Origin: Magnetospirillum sp. 15-1
GTDB lineage: Bacteria; Pseudomonadota; Alphaproteobacteria; Rhodospirillales; Magnetospirillaceae
Direction: 5' to 3'
DNA: 64,000 nt
NCBI RefSeq assembly: GCF_900184795.1
Contig: NZ_FXXN01000026.1
Location: 378,064 to 442,063 of the forward strand
Shown: positions 43,116 through 52,740 of the stretch, piece after piece
How positions within the stretch are numbered: position 1 is the first letter of the stretch
Layout of the letters: each line of letters starts with the position of its first letter
The notes under the pieces: generated by a model
Database searches by the model: none
What the model saw: the letters and a program-made list of their open reading frames with translations, nothing else
Told to the model about the DNA's origin: nothing
Position numbers and translations under genes: made by a program

Positions 43116-43143
43116 TTTATAGGATATTTACTGATGCTGTCCA
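43116..43143 (-). promoter_or_regulatory. Sigma-70-type promoter of the HAMP-MFS signalling operon
   Basis: On the minus strand TGGACA (43143-43138), a 16-base spacer and TATAAA (43121-43116). Start near 43109, leaving about 70 bases to the ATG at 43040. Both hexamers match consensus at 5 of 6 positions. Confidence 0.55.
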
Positions 43144-43201
43144 AGGGCGCGGCGGTGGAAATTCCCATGAAATCCGGAGATACGCCCCTTTCCGTTCAAT
43201 C

Positions 43202-44083
43202 ATGCGCCACCTCGGTCAAAAGATTCCAATGACTTCGCAACAAGGGCATACAGTGTTCACCTCACCCGATGCTATACCTGCGACATACCCGGTAGGAATT
43301 TTCGACTCTGGGGTGGGCGGACTGACTATCGCTGCAGCCATACGGCGTACCATGCCCGACGAACGGCTGCTGTACCTGGGCGACGTGGCGCGCCAGCCCT
43401 ACGGCACCAAATCGCCGCGCACCGTGACCCGCTATGCGGTACAGGCGGCTGAATTCCTGGTTGAGAAGGGCATCAAAGCCCTGGTGGTGGCCTGCAACAC
43501 CGCCTCGGCGGTGGCGCTGGACGCCATTGCCGAGCGTTTCCCCGGCCTGCCGGTGCTCGGCGTGGTCGAGGCGGGAGCGGACGGCGCGGCCCGCGCCTCG
43601 GCCGGCGGCCGCATCGTGGTGGCGGCCACCGAGGGAACCTGCCGCTCGGAAGCCTATGAGCGGGCCATCGCCCGACGGCGCGAGGGCGCCCGGGTGCGCT
43701 GCGTGCCCTGTCCGCTGTTCGTCGCCCTGGCCGAGGAGGGCCTGACCGACGGCCCCATCGTCGAGAGCGTCGCCCGCCATTACCTGGGCTCGCTGTTCGA
43801 CGGCGGCGAGGGAGGCGACTGCCTGGTGCTGGGCTGCACCCACTTCCCGCTGCTGGCCCCCGCCCTGGCGCGCCTCGCCGGGCCGGGCGTCACCCTGGTG
43901 GACTGCGCCGAGGCGACCTCGTCCATGCTGGTCCATCTGCTGGAAGGACGCGAGGCCCCCAAGGGCACCGGCGGCGGCCTGCAGCTGATCTCCACCGACG
44001 CGCCGGAACGCTTTGCCCGCATGGTGGGCAAGCTGTTTCCCGCCCTGGGTCCCTCGCCGGCGGTGGAGCTGGCCGATCTGTAA
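43202..44083 (+). CDS. murI: Glutamate racemase
   Basis: 293 aa. Converts L- to D-glutamate for peptidoglycan. Family motifs: GIFDSGVGGLTI (about 32-43), GTKSPRTV, catalytic Cys in VACNTASA (about 98-105) and second catalytic Cys in LGCTHFPLL (about 210-218). Length includes an N-terminal extension of about 30 residues, so ATG at 43232 (MTSQQ) may be the true start. Neither start has a strong ribosome site. Confidence 0.95.
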   Translation: MRHLGQKIPMTSQQGHTVFTSPDAIPATYPVGIFDSGVGGLTIAAAIRRTMPDERLLYLGDVARQPYGTKSPRTVTRYAVQAAEFLVEKGIKALVVACNTASAVALDAIAERFPGLPVLGVVEAGADGAARASAGGRIVVAATEGTCRSEAYERAIARRREGARVRCVPCPLFVALAEEGLTDGPIVESVARHYLGSLFDGGEGGDCLVLGCTHFPLLAPALARLAGPGVTLVDCAEATSSMLVHLLEGREAPKGTGGGLQLISTDAPERFARMVGKLFPALGPSPAVELADL

Positions 44084-44130
44084 ACTTCACCGACCTGTCA
44101 CTTGAGCGGCAGGGCGGCGCGGCCTAGGCC

Positions 44131-44153
44131 TTCTCCCGAGATTTGCGGGAGGA
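44131..44153 (+). promoter_or_regulatory. Hairpin sequestering the ribosome site of the glycosyltransferase gene
   Basis: CTCCCG (44133-44138) pairs with CGGGAG (44146-44151) around a 7-base loop, extended by a U-G and a U-A pair. The pairing strand contains GGGAGG, the ribosome site for ATG at 44162. Translation would need the hairpin to open, so control by temperature, a small RNA or a protein is possible. Confidence 0.5.
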
Positions 44154-44161
44154 CATCATTC

Positions 44162-45178
44162 ATGCGCATCGCCCTGGTCACCGACGCCTGGACACCCCAA
44201 CGCAACGGCGTGGTGCGGGTGCTGGCCACCCTGGCCGGCGCGCTGGGCGATCTGGGCCATCTGGTGCGGGTGATCGAGCCCTCCTCCTTCACCACCCTGC
44301 CCTGCCCGTCCTACCCCGAGATTCCGCTGTCGCTGCTGCCCCGTCGCCGGGTGGCCCGGATGCTCGACACCTTCGCCCCCGATGCCGTCCACATCGCCAC
44401 CGAGGGGCCGCTGGGCTGGGCGGCGCGGGCCTGGTGCCTGAGGCATCACCTGCCATTTACCACCGCCTACCACACCAAGTTTCCGGAATACATCCGGGCG
44501 CGAACCGGTGTGCCACTGTCGTGGCCCTATGCCCTGATGCGCCGCTTCCACGGCCCGGCGGCGGCGGTGCTGTGCCCCTCGCCCTCGGTTCACCGCGAAT
44601 TGCGGCAGAAGGGCTTCGGCAACGCCGTGCCGTGGTCCCACGGGGTGGACACCGACACCTTCCGGCCCGGCCCCAAGGATTTCCTCGACCTGCCCCGGCC
44701 CATCTTCATGTATGTGGGCCGGGTGGCGCTGGAGAAGAACCTGCCCGCCTTTCTCGGCCTCGACCTGCCGGGCTCCAAGGTGGTGGTGGGCGACGGTCCG
44801 GCCCGCGCCGGGCTGATGAAGCGCTTTCCCGATGCCCATTTCCACATCGTCAACGGCGACCAGGATTTGGGGCGGGCCTATCGCGCCGCCGACGTCTTCG
44901 TCTTTCCCAGCCGCACCGACACCTTCGGCCTGGTGATGCTGGAGGCGCTGGCCTCGGGGGTGCCGGTGGCCGCCTTCCCGGTCACCGGGCCGCTGGACGT
45001 GGTGGGCGGCGCCCCCATCGGCGTGCTGGACGAGGATTTGCGCGCCGCGGCGCTGCGCGCCCAGGCCATTCCGCCCGAGGAATGCCGCCGCCATGCCTGC
45101 CGCTTTTCGTGGACGCGGGTGACGGCGGAATTCCTCAGCCATCTGCGGCCGTTCATCCGGCGCGCACAGGCCGGTTGA
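44162..45178 (+). CDS. GT4-family glycosyltransferase (GumH/MgtA-like)
   Basis: 338 aa. GT-B fold, family 4: N-terminal MRIALVTDAWTPQRNGVV, acceptor-side HIATEGPLGWAAR and YHTKFPEY, and the nucleotide-sugar site FPSRTDTFGLVMLEALASGVPVA (about 259-281) with the EX7E motif. Close in type to alpha-mannosyltransferases that make glycolipids. Cytoplasmic, membrane-associated. ATG at 44162 follows GGGAGG. No other polysaccharide gene nearby. Confidence 0.9.
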   Translation: MRIALVTDAWTPQRNGVVRVLATLAGALGDLGHLVRVIEPSSFTTLPCPSYPEIPLSLLPRRRVARMLDTFAPDAVHIATEGPLGWAARAWCLRHHLPFTTAYHTKFPEYIRARTGVPLSWPYALMRRFHGPAAAVLCPSPSVHRELRQKGFGNAVPWSHGVDTDTFRPGPKDFLDLPRPIFMYVGRVALEKNLPAFLGLDLPGSKVVVGDGPARAGLMKRFPDAHFHIVNGDQDLGRAYRAADVFVFPSRTDTFGLVMLEALASGVPVAAFPVTGPLDVVGGAPIGVLDEDLRAAALRAQAIPPEECRRHACRFSWTRVTAEFLSHLRPFIRRAQAG

Positions 45179-45185
45179 TCTTTGC

Positions 45186-45752
45186 ATGGCGAGGGGAGCA
45201 CACTGCGCCCCTCGTTTCCTGACGTGGATGGCCGCCTTGTATTTTCGCCCCGCCGCTCTTGCGCTCGTTCTCGGCCTTGCCGCCCTGCCCGCCCTGGGAG
45301 CCAGTTGCGGCACCCCCGAGGAGATCAAGGCGGCCCAGCTGCGCCAGTTCCATTACCAATTGCAGGTGGCGGCGCTGAACTGCCGGAATGACGATCCCTC
45401 GCTGCCCGGCAAGTGGAGTTCCTATATCCACCACCACGGCGGCACCATGAGCGCCAACGCCAACGTCATGCGCGGCTATTTCACCCGTACCGGCAAGGGT
45501 GTGGCGGGCTTTGACCGCTACAACACGGTGCTGACCAACCGGGAATCGGTGCGGGTGCACGAGACCGAGGGCTATTGCGAGATGCACGTCCCGCTGTTCG
45601 AGAAGGCCATCGCCGCCAATGGCCCGCAGTTGATCACCCTGGCGGGCGAGACCGTGGGCCGGCCGGTGGATATGAGCCCCTGCACCGAAACGAAGAAGGC
45701 CGAGGCGGCGACCGAGAAAAAGGCCAAGAAGGTCGCCACGCGGACCAACTAG
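45186..45752 (+). CDS. Secreted protein of unknown function
   Basis: 188 aa from ATG at 45186; ATG at 45228 gives a cleaner signal peptide (MAALYFRPAALALVLGLAAL, cut near ALGA). Mature protein has four Cys (SCGTP, LNCRN, YCEM, PCTE) and a His stretch (YIHHHGG), with a Lys/Glu/Ala-rich C-terminal tail. No family recognised. Starts 8 bases past the glycosyltransferase stop. Confidence 0.68.
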   Translation: MARGAHCAPRFLTWMAALYFRPAALALVLGLAALPALGASCGTPEEIKAAQLRQFHYQLQVAALNCRNDDPSLPGKWSSYIHHHGGTMSANANVMRGYFTRTGKGVAGFDRYNTVLTNRESVRVHETEGYCEMHVPLFEKAIAANGPQLITLAGETVGRPVDMSPCTETKKAEAATEKKAKKVATRTN

Positions 45753-45763
45753 AGTCTTTCGCA

Positions 45764-45799
45764 TTCAAGCTGAATCGCAAAGGAGTACTTCAGCTTGAA
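45764..45799. repeat. Palindromic element between convergent genes
   Basis: A perfect 11-bp inverted repeat TTCAAGCTGAA (45764-45774) and TTCAGCTTGAA (45789-45799) with a 14-base loop, flanked by GCAT and ATGC. It sits between two convergent genes, so may serve as a terminator or be a dispersed REP-like repeat. No T-run follows. Confidence 0.55.
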
Positions 45800-45819
45800 G
45801 CTGATGCACTCCAGCGGCC

Positions 45820-46374
45820 CTACTCCTCGTCCTCGGCCTTGCGCCGCGCCGTTTCCCAGTCGCGGGGCAGCACCATGTCGGCGGCCCACAGACCGCGCTT
45901 GGCCGCCACCGCCTGCTTCTGCGCCTCGGCATAGGGACCGTCCTTGGCGGCGCGGGCCAGACCGCCCTGGACCAGCAGGCGCCCAAGATCGCCTTCGGCC
46001 ACCCGGCACCGCCCCCAGAGCTGGCCCGAAGCCACGTCGACGATCTCGCAGGCCACGCCCTTGCCCACCAGTTCGCCCATGCGCTTCCTGGCCGGACGGG
46101 CACAGTCGAATTCATCCTTGGCGGATTTGGAGCCGCACAAATCCTTGCGCCCCGGCGCGGCGATACCGGCCAGAACGATGTGCAGGCCGCGCACCTGCAG
46201 CGATCCGGCATCGAAGCCCTCGGCCCGGCCCCACACGCAGGCGCCGCCCTCCGCGTCCTCGGAACAGCGGAGCGGCGGAGCGGCGGGTTGGGTCGCGGGC
46301 GGCGAAGGCGGCCCGGCGGCCCAGGCGGGGGCCGACAGGACCAGGGCGATCAGGGCGAAAGCGATTGCATGCAT
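45820..46374 (-). CDS. Secreted nuclease-like (SNase-fold) protein
   Basis: 184 aa from ATG at 46374. Signal peptide 1-19 (SAPAWA). The rest resembles staphylococcal nuclease-like domains: FDAGSLQVRGLHIVLAGIAAPG near the fold start, CARPARKRMGELVGKGVACEIVD and LWGRCRVAEGDLGRLLVQGGLARA. The usual catalytic Arg/Glu pattern is only partly seen, so activity is uncertain. Last gene of the FNR-type operon, 18 bases after the cytochrome gene. Confidence 0.68.
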   Translation of the reverse strand: MHAIAFALIALVLSAPAWAAGPPSPPATQPAAPPLRCSEDAEGGACVWGRAEGFDAGSLQVRGLHIVLAGIAAPGRKDLCGSKSAKDEFDCARPARKRMGELVGKGVACEIVDVASGQLWGRCRVAEGDLGRLLVQGGLARAAKDGPYAEAQKQAVAAKRGLWAADMVLPRDWETARRKAEDEE

Positions 46375-46392
46375 TCGCCCACGATACGGCAC

Positions 46393-46854
46393 TTATTGCG
46401 CGACGTCGATCCTGAAGCCCGCGTGACAGACGGTGCAGCGGTCCAGTTGCGCGATCAGGCGAGTGTTGAGCTGGGCGGGGGTCTCGCCCTTGGCCGCCGC
46501 CTCGGCCATCTCGTCGAAGCCGCCGTGCAGGGTCATGGCCAGACGCTTGAAGTCCAGGGGCAGCTTGGCCAGCAGGGCCGGCGCCCTGTCGTGGGCCTCG
46601 CCCATGCCCATGGCCTTGGCCGCCGCGGCCACCTTGACGGTATCGCCCTCGGCCAGGGCGGCGGTGATATCCCTCACCGCCACCAGCAGACCGCGCATCT
46701 CGGTGAAGACGAAATCGCGCTCGGCGGCGCTCATGAGAATGGCGGTACGCCCGTCCGGGGCCTTCTCGGTCCGTCCATGGACGAACAGCACACCCAGGCC
46801 GACGGCCGTCACCAGCCACAGGACAAGGGCGATCAGCCCCAAACGGTTTCTCAT
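46393..46854 (-). CDS. Membrane-anchored cytochrome c'-like protein
   Basis: 153 aa. One N-terminal anchor (LIALVLWLVTAVGLGVLFV) and a helical periplasmic domain. A single heme motif RCTVCHAGFR lies near the C-terminus (about 139-148), as in cytochromes c'. That family binds NO and CO. Gene order DUF2249 then this gene (15-base gap) with an FNR-type box upstream fits a role in microaerobic or nitrogen-oxide conditions. Confidence 0.82.
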   Translation of the reverse strand: MRNRLGLIALVLWLVTAVGLGVLFVHGRTEKAPDGRTAILMSAAERDFVFTEMRGLLVAVRDITAALAEGDTVKVAAAAKAMGMGEAHDRAPALLAKLPLDFKRLAMTLHGGFDEMAEAAAKGETPAQLNTRLIAQLDRCTVCHAGFRIDVAQ

Positions 46855-46869
46855 TACCAGCTTCCTCTC

Positions 46870-47100
46870 TCAGACGGTCCGGGAAATGCGCACCCGCCAC
46901 ACGTCGGGGCCTTCCTCCAGATATTCCCAGCCGAAGGTACCGGCCCGCTCGGCGTTGAAGTGATAATAGAGCGGCTTGGGGTCGTGGTCATTGACCAGGA
47001 TGAAGGCGCCGCCCACGGCCAGGGACTCGAAGGTCCCGAAGATCTGCGGGTGGCGGTCGCGCGGCTGGATGGCGCGGACGTCGAGCTGGGGTTCGGACAT
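46870..47100 (-). CDS. DUF2249-family protein
   Basis: 76 aa from ATG at 47100 with AAGGAG. DUF2249 pattern: LDVRAIQPRDRHPQIFGTFESL, LVNDHDPKPLYYHF, WEYLEEGPDVWRVRISR. A small cytoplasmic sulfur-carrier-like (SirA/TusA-fold) protein, often next to hemerythrin-like or denitrification genes. First gene of the three-gene operon. Confidence 0.85.
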   Translation of the reverse strand: MSEPQLDVRAIQPRDRHPQIFGTFESLAVGGAFILVNDHDPKPLYYHFNAERAGTFGWEYLEEGPDVWRVRISRTV

Positions 47101-47220
47101 GGCGGTCGGGACTCCTTGGAATTGGGGAGGCCCCGATACGGCGGGAGGGGAGTGGGGAGGGGAGGGCCTGCCGCACCGGGGCTCTGACGAAATACATAAG
47201 CTGTCCACTAAGTCTTTACC

Positions 47221-47234
47221 TTGAGCCTGGTCAA
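47221..47234 (-). promoter_or_regulatory. FNR/Dnr-type binding site
   Basis: TTGAGCCTGGTCAA is a perfect TTGA-N6-TCAA palindrome of the FNR/CRP family. Centred near 47227, it would sit at -41.5 for a start near 47186, with a weak -10 (TATGTA) at 47198-47193 on the minus strand. This class II position supports oxygen or nitrogen-oxide control of the DUF2249-cytochrome operon. Confidence 0.6.
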
Positions 47235-47366
47235 GCGCCTCGGTCCAAGCAAAGGTAAAGACCATAATGCGGCATAAGGTATTTTCCGCCGCCCTCCCGG
47301 CCACCCCTGGACAGCCCGCCGCCCCACGGGTTAAAACCGCCCGTTACGCCGCACCTCTAGCCCACG

Positions 47367-50000
47367 ATGGATGCCATGCAGACCGCCAACGAGATTCGCC
47401 GCACATTCCTCGACTTCTTCGAGAAGAACGGCCACACCGTCGTGAATTCCAGCCCGCTGGTGCCGCGCAACGATCCCACGCTGATGTTCACCAACGCCGG
47501 CATGGTGCAGTTCAAGAACGTCTTCACCGGCATCGAGAAGCGCGATTACGTCCGCGCCGCCTCGTCACAGAAATGCGTGCGGGCCGGCGGCAAGCACAAC
47601 GATCTGGACAACGTGGGCTACACCGCCCGGCACCATACCTTCTTCGAGATGCTGGGCAACTTCTCGTTCGGCGATTATTTCAAGGAACTGGCCATCGAGC
47701 TGGCCTGGAACCTGATCACCAAGGATTTCGGCATCAACAGGGAGCGCCTGCTGGTCACCGTCTATCACGACGACGATCAGGCGGCCGAGGCTTGGCGGAA
47801 GATCGCCGGCCTGCCCGAATCCCGCATCATCCGCATCCCCACCGCCGACAATTTCTGGGCCATGGGCGATACCGGTCCCTGCGGCCCGTGCTCGGAGATC
47901 TTCTACGACCACGGCGACCATATCCCCGGCGGCCCGCCCGGCAGCCCCGACCAGGACGGTGACCGCTTCATCGAGATCTGGAATCTGGTGTTCATGCAGT
48001 TCGAGCAGGTGGACAAAGAGACCCGCGTCCCCCTGCCCAAGCCCAGCATCGACACCGGCATGGGCCTCGAGCGTCTGGCCGCCCTGCTGCAGGGCAAGCA
48101 CGACAATTACGACATCGACCTGATGCGCGCCCTGATCGAAGCCTCGGCCGAGGCCTCCAACACCGACGCCGACGGCGCGCACAAGATCAGCCACCGCGTG
48201 GTCGCCGACCACCTGCGCTCCTCGTCCTTCCTGATCGCCGACGGCGTGCTGCCCTCCAACGAGGGGCGCGGCTATGTTCTGCGCCGCATCATGCGCCGCG
48301 CCATGCGCCACGCCCACCTGATGGGCTGCACCGAGCCGCTGCTCTGGAAGCTGGTCCCGGCTCTCACCCGCCAGATGGGCGAGGCCTATCCCGAACTGGT
48401 GCGCGCCAACGCCCTGATCACCGAAACCCTGAAGCTGGAGGAGACCCGCTTCAAGGCGACGCTGGACAAGGGCCTGAAGCTGCTGGACGACGAGATCACC
48501 CGCATCGGTTCCGGCCAGAAGCTGGCCGGCGAGGTGGCGTTCAAGCTTTACGACACCTACGGCTTCCCCCTGGACCTGACCCAGGACGCGCTCAAGGCCA
48601 AGGGAATCGGCGTCGACACCGACGGCTTCGCGTCCGCCATGGAGCGCCAGCGCGCCGAGGCCCGCAAGGCGTGGTCGGGCTCGGGCGAGGCGGCCACCGA
48701 ATCCCTGTGGTTCGAACTGCGCGAGAAGCTGGGCGCCAGCGAATTCCTCGGCTACGACGCCGAGGAGGCCGAGGGCAAGATCATCGCCCTGGTGGAGAAC
48801 GGCAAGGCGGTGGAAGCCGTCCATCCCGGCCACCAGGTCGCCATCATCGCCAACCAGACCCCGTTCTACGGCGAGTCGGGCGGCCAGATGGGCGATTGCG
48901 GCATCGTCACCGTGGCCGGCGGCAAGGCCGTCGTGACCATTACCGACACCCAGAAGAAGCTGGGCGACCTGATCGTCCATTTCGGTACCGTCGAGGGCGC
49001 CCCGGTGGCGGTGGGCGAGGATGCCCATTTCGCCGTGGATTCCGAACGTCGCGACGCCACCCGCGGCCACCACTCGGCCACCCATCTGCTGCACGCCGTC
49101 CTGCGCGACATCCTGGGCGACCACGTGACCCAGAAGGGCAGCCAGGTCGGCCCCGACCGCCTGCGCTTCGACTTCGCCCACACCAAGGCGCTGTCGGCCG
49201 GGGAATCCCGTGCCGTCGAGGCCGAGGTCAACCGCCGCATCCGCGTCAACGCCGAGGTGGCCACCAAGGTCATGACCCCCGACGACGCCATCAAGGCCGG
49301 CGCCATGGCCCTGTTCGGCGAGAAGTACGGCGACGAGGTTCGCGTGGTCTCCATGGGCGACCTCTCCACCGAATTGTGCGGCGGCACCCATGCCAGCCGC
49401 ACCGGCGACATCGGCGGCTTCAAGATCGTGGCGGAAAGCGCCGTGGCGTCCGGCGTGCGCCGTATCGAGGCGGTGACCGGCCCGGCTTTCCTGGCCTGGG
49501 CCCAGGCGCAGGAAGACCTGCTGGCCAAGGCCGCCGACACCTTGAAGGCCGCGCCCGCCGACCTGCCGGCCCGCATCGCGGGTCTGATGGACGACCGCCG
49601 CAAGCTGGAGCGCGAACTGGCCGAGGTCAGGAAGCAGCTGGCCACCGGCGGCGGCCAGGGTGCCGCCACCAAGACGGTCAACGGCATCACCTATGCCGGC
49701 AAGGTACTGAACGGCGTGCCCGCCAAGGATCTGAAGGGCATGGCCGACGAGATCAAGAAGCTGATCGGCTCGGGCGTCATCGCCCTGGTCTCCGACGCCG
49801 ACGGCAAGGCCTCCATCGTGGTCTGCGTCACCGAGGACCTGACGGGCAAGCACAGCGCCGTCGATCTGGTCCGCGTCGGCTCGGAAGCCCTGGGCGGGAA
49901 AGGTGGTGGCGGCCGCCCCGACATGGCCCAGGCCGGCGGCCCCGACGCCGCGGCGGCCCAGGCGGCCATCGACAGGATCGAACAGGCCCTGGCGGGATAA
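47367..50000 (+). CDS. alaS: Alanine--tRNA ligase
   Basis: 877 aa, the usual AlaRS length. Catalytic core with [18 protein letters not shown] and GLERLA, then the editing domain with zinc ligands HHSATH (about 567-572) and CGGTH (about 672-676). C-Ala domain with [12 protein letters not shown] near the end (about 847-858). ATG at 47367 or 47376 (MQTANEIR) can start; the latter matches the family better. Divergent from the FNR-type operon. Confidence 0.97.
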   Translation: MDAMQTANEIRRTFLDFFEKNGHTVVNSSPLVPRNDPTLMFTNAGMVQFKNVFTGIEKRDYVRAASSQKCVRAGGKHNDLDNVGYTARHHTFFEMLGNFSFGDYFKELAIELAWNLITKDFGINRERLLVTVYHDDDQAAEAWRKIAGLPESRIIRIPTADNFWAMGDTGPCGPCSEIFYDHGDHIPGGPPGSPDQDGDRFIEIWNLVFMQFEQVDKETRVPLPKPSIDTGMGLERLAALLQGKHDNYDIDLMRALIEASAEASNTDADGAHKISHRVVADHLRSSSFLIADGVLPSNEGRGYVLRRIMRRAMRHAHLMGCTEPLLWKLVPALTRQMGEAYPELVRANALITETLKLEETRFKATLDKGLKLLDDEITRIGSGQKLAGEVAFKLYDTYGFPLDLTQDALKAKGIGVDTDGFASAMERQRAEARKAWSGSGEAATESLWFELREKLGASEFLGYDAEEAEGKIIALVENGKAVEAVHPGHQVAIIANQTPFYGESGGQMGDCGIVTVAGGKAVVTITDTQKKLGDLIVHFGTVEGAPVAVGEDAHFAVDSERRDATRGHHSATHLLHAVLRDILGDHVTQKGSQVGPDRLRFDFAHTKALSAGESRAVEAEVNRRIRVNAEVATKVMTPDDAIKAGAMALFGEKYGDEVRVVSMGDLSTELCGGTHASRTGDIGGFKIVAESAVASGVRRIEAVTGPAFLAWAQAQEDLLAKAADTLKAAPADLPARIAGLMDDRRKLERELAEVRKQLATGGGQGAATKTVNGITYAGKVLNGVPAKDLKGMADEIKKLIGSGVIALVSDADGKASIVVCVTEDLTGKHSAVDLVRVGSEALGGKGGGGRPDMAQAGGPDAAAAQAAIDRIEQALAG

Positions 50001-50014
50001 GCGGCTGGAAGGAC

Positions 50015-50095
50015 GTCATGCCCGGGCCTGCCCCGGGCATCCACGCCTGTTCCGGCGGCTCCACGTGGATCGCCGGAACAGGTCCGGCGATGACG
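50015..50095. repeat. Dispersed palindromic repeat, copy 1
   Basis: Begins CGTCATGCCCGGG and ends GGCGATGACG, so its ends are inverted. Inside is a perfect 12-bp inverted repeat (50046-50057 with 50071-50082). The same start and a similar CCACGTGGAT core recur at 63850-63949. It lies between alaS and the convergent small gene and could also terminate transcription. Confidence 0.7.
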
Positions 50096-50100
50096 TGTCT

Positions 50101-50361
50101 CTACTTCTTGACGGGGGCCGGAGCGGCGCCGGCGGTCTGCTCGTTGCGCTTCAGCACGCCGGCCTCGACCAGCTTGTTGACCAGATCGCCCATGGTGTTG
50201 AGCGAGTGCAGGAAACCGTCCACCGGCATGGCGATGCGCTGACGGACTTCCATCTTGCCCTGGCCGGATTCGGTGGGCTCCAGCGACACCAGCTCGATGC
50301 GCACCACGCCGCTGACGAAATCGACCCGGCCGACGCCGTCGGCGAAAATCTCGGAAACCAT
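50101..50361 (-). CDS. Small protein of unknown function
   Basis: 86 aa, soluble. ATG at 50361 with AGGAAGGGG upstream. Begins MVSEIFADGVGRVDFVSGVVRIEL, beta-strand-like, then a helical segment (LNTMGDLVNKLVEAGVL) and an Ala/Pro/Lys tail. No family recognised. It lies 80 bases after the SulP gene on the same strand. Confidence 0.72.
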   Translation of the reverse strand: MVSEIFADGVGRVDFVSGVVRIELVSLEPTESGQGKMEVRQRIAMPVDGFLHSLNTMGDLVNKLVEAGVLKRNEQTAGAAPAPVKK

Positions 50362-50441
50362 GTCTCAATCCCCTTCCTGTTGCGGGAAGGACGGCGCGTC
50401 CGCCTCCCCGGCCCGGATGGTGGGCCAAGCCAACTCCCGGG

Positions 50442-52652
50442 TCAATCGGTCAAAGCCCGGATCATGTGATCGGTATTGCGCAGCCGCTCGGCCAGTTGGC
50501 GGGCCATCAGGCGATGGAAGGCGGCGGCCACCGCGGGCGCCTCGTCCTCCATGCGCTCCAGGTTGCGCGCCGTCAGGCGGTGGATGACGCAGTCGCTGTC
50601 AGCCACCACCGAGGCCGAGCGTTCCTCGTTGAGGTAAAGCCCCATCTCGCCCACCACGGTGCCGGCATGCATGGTGCGCAGCCGGATGGACGAGCCGTTG
50701 TCGCCCATCAGCCGCACCGTCACTTGGCCCGACTCCAGGATGAACAGGTCATGGGCGGCACTGCCCTGTTCCAGCACCACGCTGCCGGCTGGCACGCTCA
50801 GCGTCTCGACGAAGGACATCATGCGGGCCACCTGCAGCGGTTCACCCAGATCCTCGGCCAGATCGGCCATCAGCGAACGCGGCCTGGCCCCGGCCTCCAC
50901 CGCCAGTCTGGCCAGCAGCCGGTTCTCTGACCATTCCAGCGCGTGGTCCAGATCGGGGGCGGTGCGCCAGGTGGCGCCCTCGGCCCCGACGAAGCCGGCG
51001 CGTTCCAGCACCATGCCCACCTCGTCGTTGCACGAGGCGAAGACCAGGGACAGATCCCGCTTCTCGGCGAACTGGCGCAGCTTCACGAAGCTCATGGCCG
51101 CCGAGGTATCGATGCCGGCCACCCGGCGGAAGTCGAACACCACCACCTCGACCGGCTGGCCGCCGGTCTCGCCGCCCACCGGCCCGCATCGGCCGATCAC
51201 CCGGGTCAGCAGCTTGTTGGCGGTGCCGAAGAACATGAAACCCTGCAGGCTGAACACCAGGATGCGGCCACCATATTCCTTGAGCAGGCGCACCTCGTCG
51301 CGCGGCCGGTCCACGTTGGAGGACACCTCGGCGGCGGTCAGTTCGTGCTTGGCCACCGCGACGCGCGAGTAGTTGACCACGAACAGCACCACGCAGGCGA
51401 CGATGCCCACCGCCGCCCCCTGGAGATAGCCGAAGGTTCCCACCACGCCGACGATCATCAAGATGATGGCGTAATCGGCGGCCGGCATCTGGTGACGCCC
51501 CTCGACCAGCCATTCCTCGAGGAAGCCCAGGCCGATGAACATCAGCAATCCGCCCAGCACCGCCTTGGGGAACAGGGCCAGCGGCTCGGTGCCGATCACC
51601 AGCATGGCAAGGCAGACCAGGGCCGAGATCAGCCCCACCAGCCGCGAGCGCACCCCCATCTTCAGCACCATGCTGGACAGGCCGAGCGTGTGGAAGCCGA
51701 TGATGCCGCCCCCCGCCCCCGACACCAGATTGGCGATACCGGCGATCTTCAGTTCGCGGTTCAAATCCATGTCGCGGTTGGCCGCCACCTCGATACCGCT
51801 GGAATTGAGCAGCAGGCCGATGGCGCTGATCAGCAAGATGGTGGATACCGAACCGGCCTGATCGGCGATCATCAGCCAGTCGGCCGACATGGCCCGCACC
51901 ACGGCGTCGGGTCGCCAGCCGGCGGCGGCGGGGAAATGGCCGAGCAGGTAGCCGCCCTGCTCCAGACCGTCCAGACTCATGCCCATCAGGCGGGCGGCCA
52001 GATGATAGAGGGCGATCCCGCCGCCCAGCAGCAGCGGCAGGGTCGCCACATGCTTCCAGCGGCGCATGCCGGCGATCAGCGCCACGGCGAACAGCAGCCC
52101 CGGCGCCCACTTGATCAGCTCCCCGGCGGACAGCAGATGGTGGGCGGTCTCCAGGGTGGGGGCATGGCCGGTCATCACCTTGATGGCGCCCTTGACCAGC
52201 AGCCAGCCGGTGCCGGCCAGGAAGCCGCCGATCACCGGATAGGGAATGAAGCGGATGAAGCCGCCCAGGCGGAAATGGCCCAGCGCGAACAGCAGCAGGC
52301 CGGTCAGCGCGGTGGCCAGCATCAGGGCGGTGGCCACGGTAGCGAACAATTGCTCGGGATCGGTGCCGGGCGGCGTCTCGGCGACGATCATCGAGGCCAT
52401 CAGGGCGAGGATGGGGGCGATCTTGTCCTGGGGAAAGGCGATGGTGCCGGGATAGGACCCGAACAGCGCCACCAGCCCGCCGACCACCACGGCGGTGAAC
52501 AGCGCCATGCCGATGGCGGTGCCCACATGCCCGGCCAGTTCGCCCGAAAAGATCAGCACGGCGAACGACAGCGACAGGATGACCACCACCAGACCGGTCA
52601 CCGCCCCCGCCACCAGGGCGGCGGGCAACTCTTCCTTACGGATCGTCACCAT
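50442..52652 (-). CDS. SulP/SLC26-type transporter with STAS and cyclic-nucleotide-binding domains
   Basis: 736 aa from ATG at 52652 (GGGGAGAGGG upstream); ATG at 52700 is an alternative. Membrane part of 10-14 helices (about 10-430), STAS domain (about 455-570; VAGIDTSAAMSFVKLRQFAEKRD), then a cNMP-binding domain (about 590-720; GSVVLEQGSAAHDLFILESGQVTV, GTVVGEMGLYLNEERSASV). Probably an anion or bicarbonate transporter controlled by cyclic nucleotide. The FGxMGLY-type cassette carries the usual Glu and Arg of phosphate binding. Confidence 0.9.
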   Translation of the reverse strand: MVTIRKEELPAALVAGAVTGLVVVILSLSFAVLIFSGELAGHVGTAIGMALFTAVVVGGLVALFGSYPGTIAFPQDKIAPILALMASMIVAETPPGTDPEQLFATVATALMLATALTGLLLFALGHFRLGGFIRFIPYPVIGGFLAGTGWLLVKGAIKVMTGHAPTLETAHHLLSAGELIKWAPGLLFAVALIAGMRRWKHVATLPLLLGGGIALYHLAARLMGMSLDGLEQGGYLLGHFPAAAGWRPDAVVRAMSADWLMIADQAGSVSTILLISAIGLLLNSSGIEVAANRDMDLNRELKIAGIANLVSGAGGGIIGFHTLGLSSMVLKMGVRSRLVGLISALVCLAMLVIGTEPLALFPKAVLGGLLMFIGLGFLEEWLVEGRHQMPAADYAIILMIVGVVGTFGYLQGAAVGIVACVVLFVVNYSRVAVAKHELTAAEVSSNVDRPRDEVRLLKEYGGRILVFSLQGFMFFGTANKLLTRVIGRCGPVGGETGGQPVEVVVFDFRRVAGIDTSAAMSFVKLRQFAEKRDLSLVFASCNDEVGMVLERAGFVGAEGATWRTAPDLDHALEWSENRLLARLAVEAGARPRSLMADLAEDLGEPLQVARMMSFVETLSVPAGSVVLEQGSAAHDLFILESGQVTVRLMGDNGSSIRLRTMHAGTVVGEMGLYLNEERSASVVADSDCVIHRLTARNLERMEDEAPAVAAAFHRLMARQLAERLRNTDHMIRALTD

Positions 52653-52740
52653 CCCTCTCCCCGGCAATGAACCATACGGGAATGGTAATCCGATCCGCAT
52701 AGGCTGTTAAGCGATATCGGAGCGATATGGAAAAGAGACG

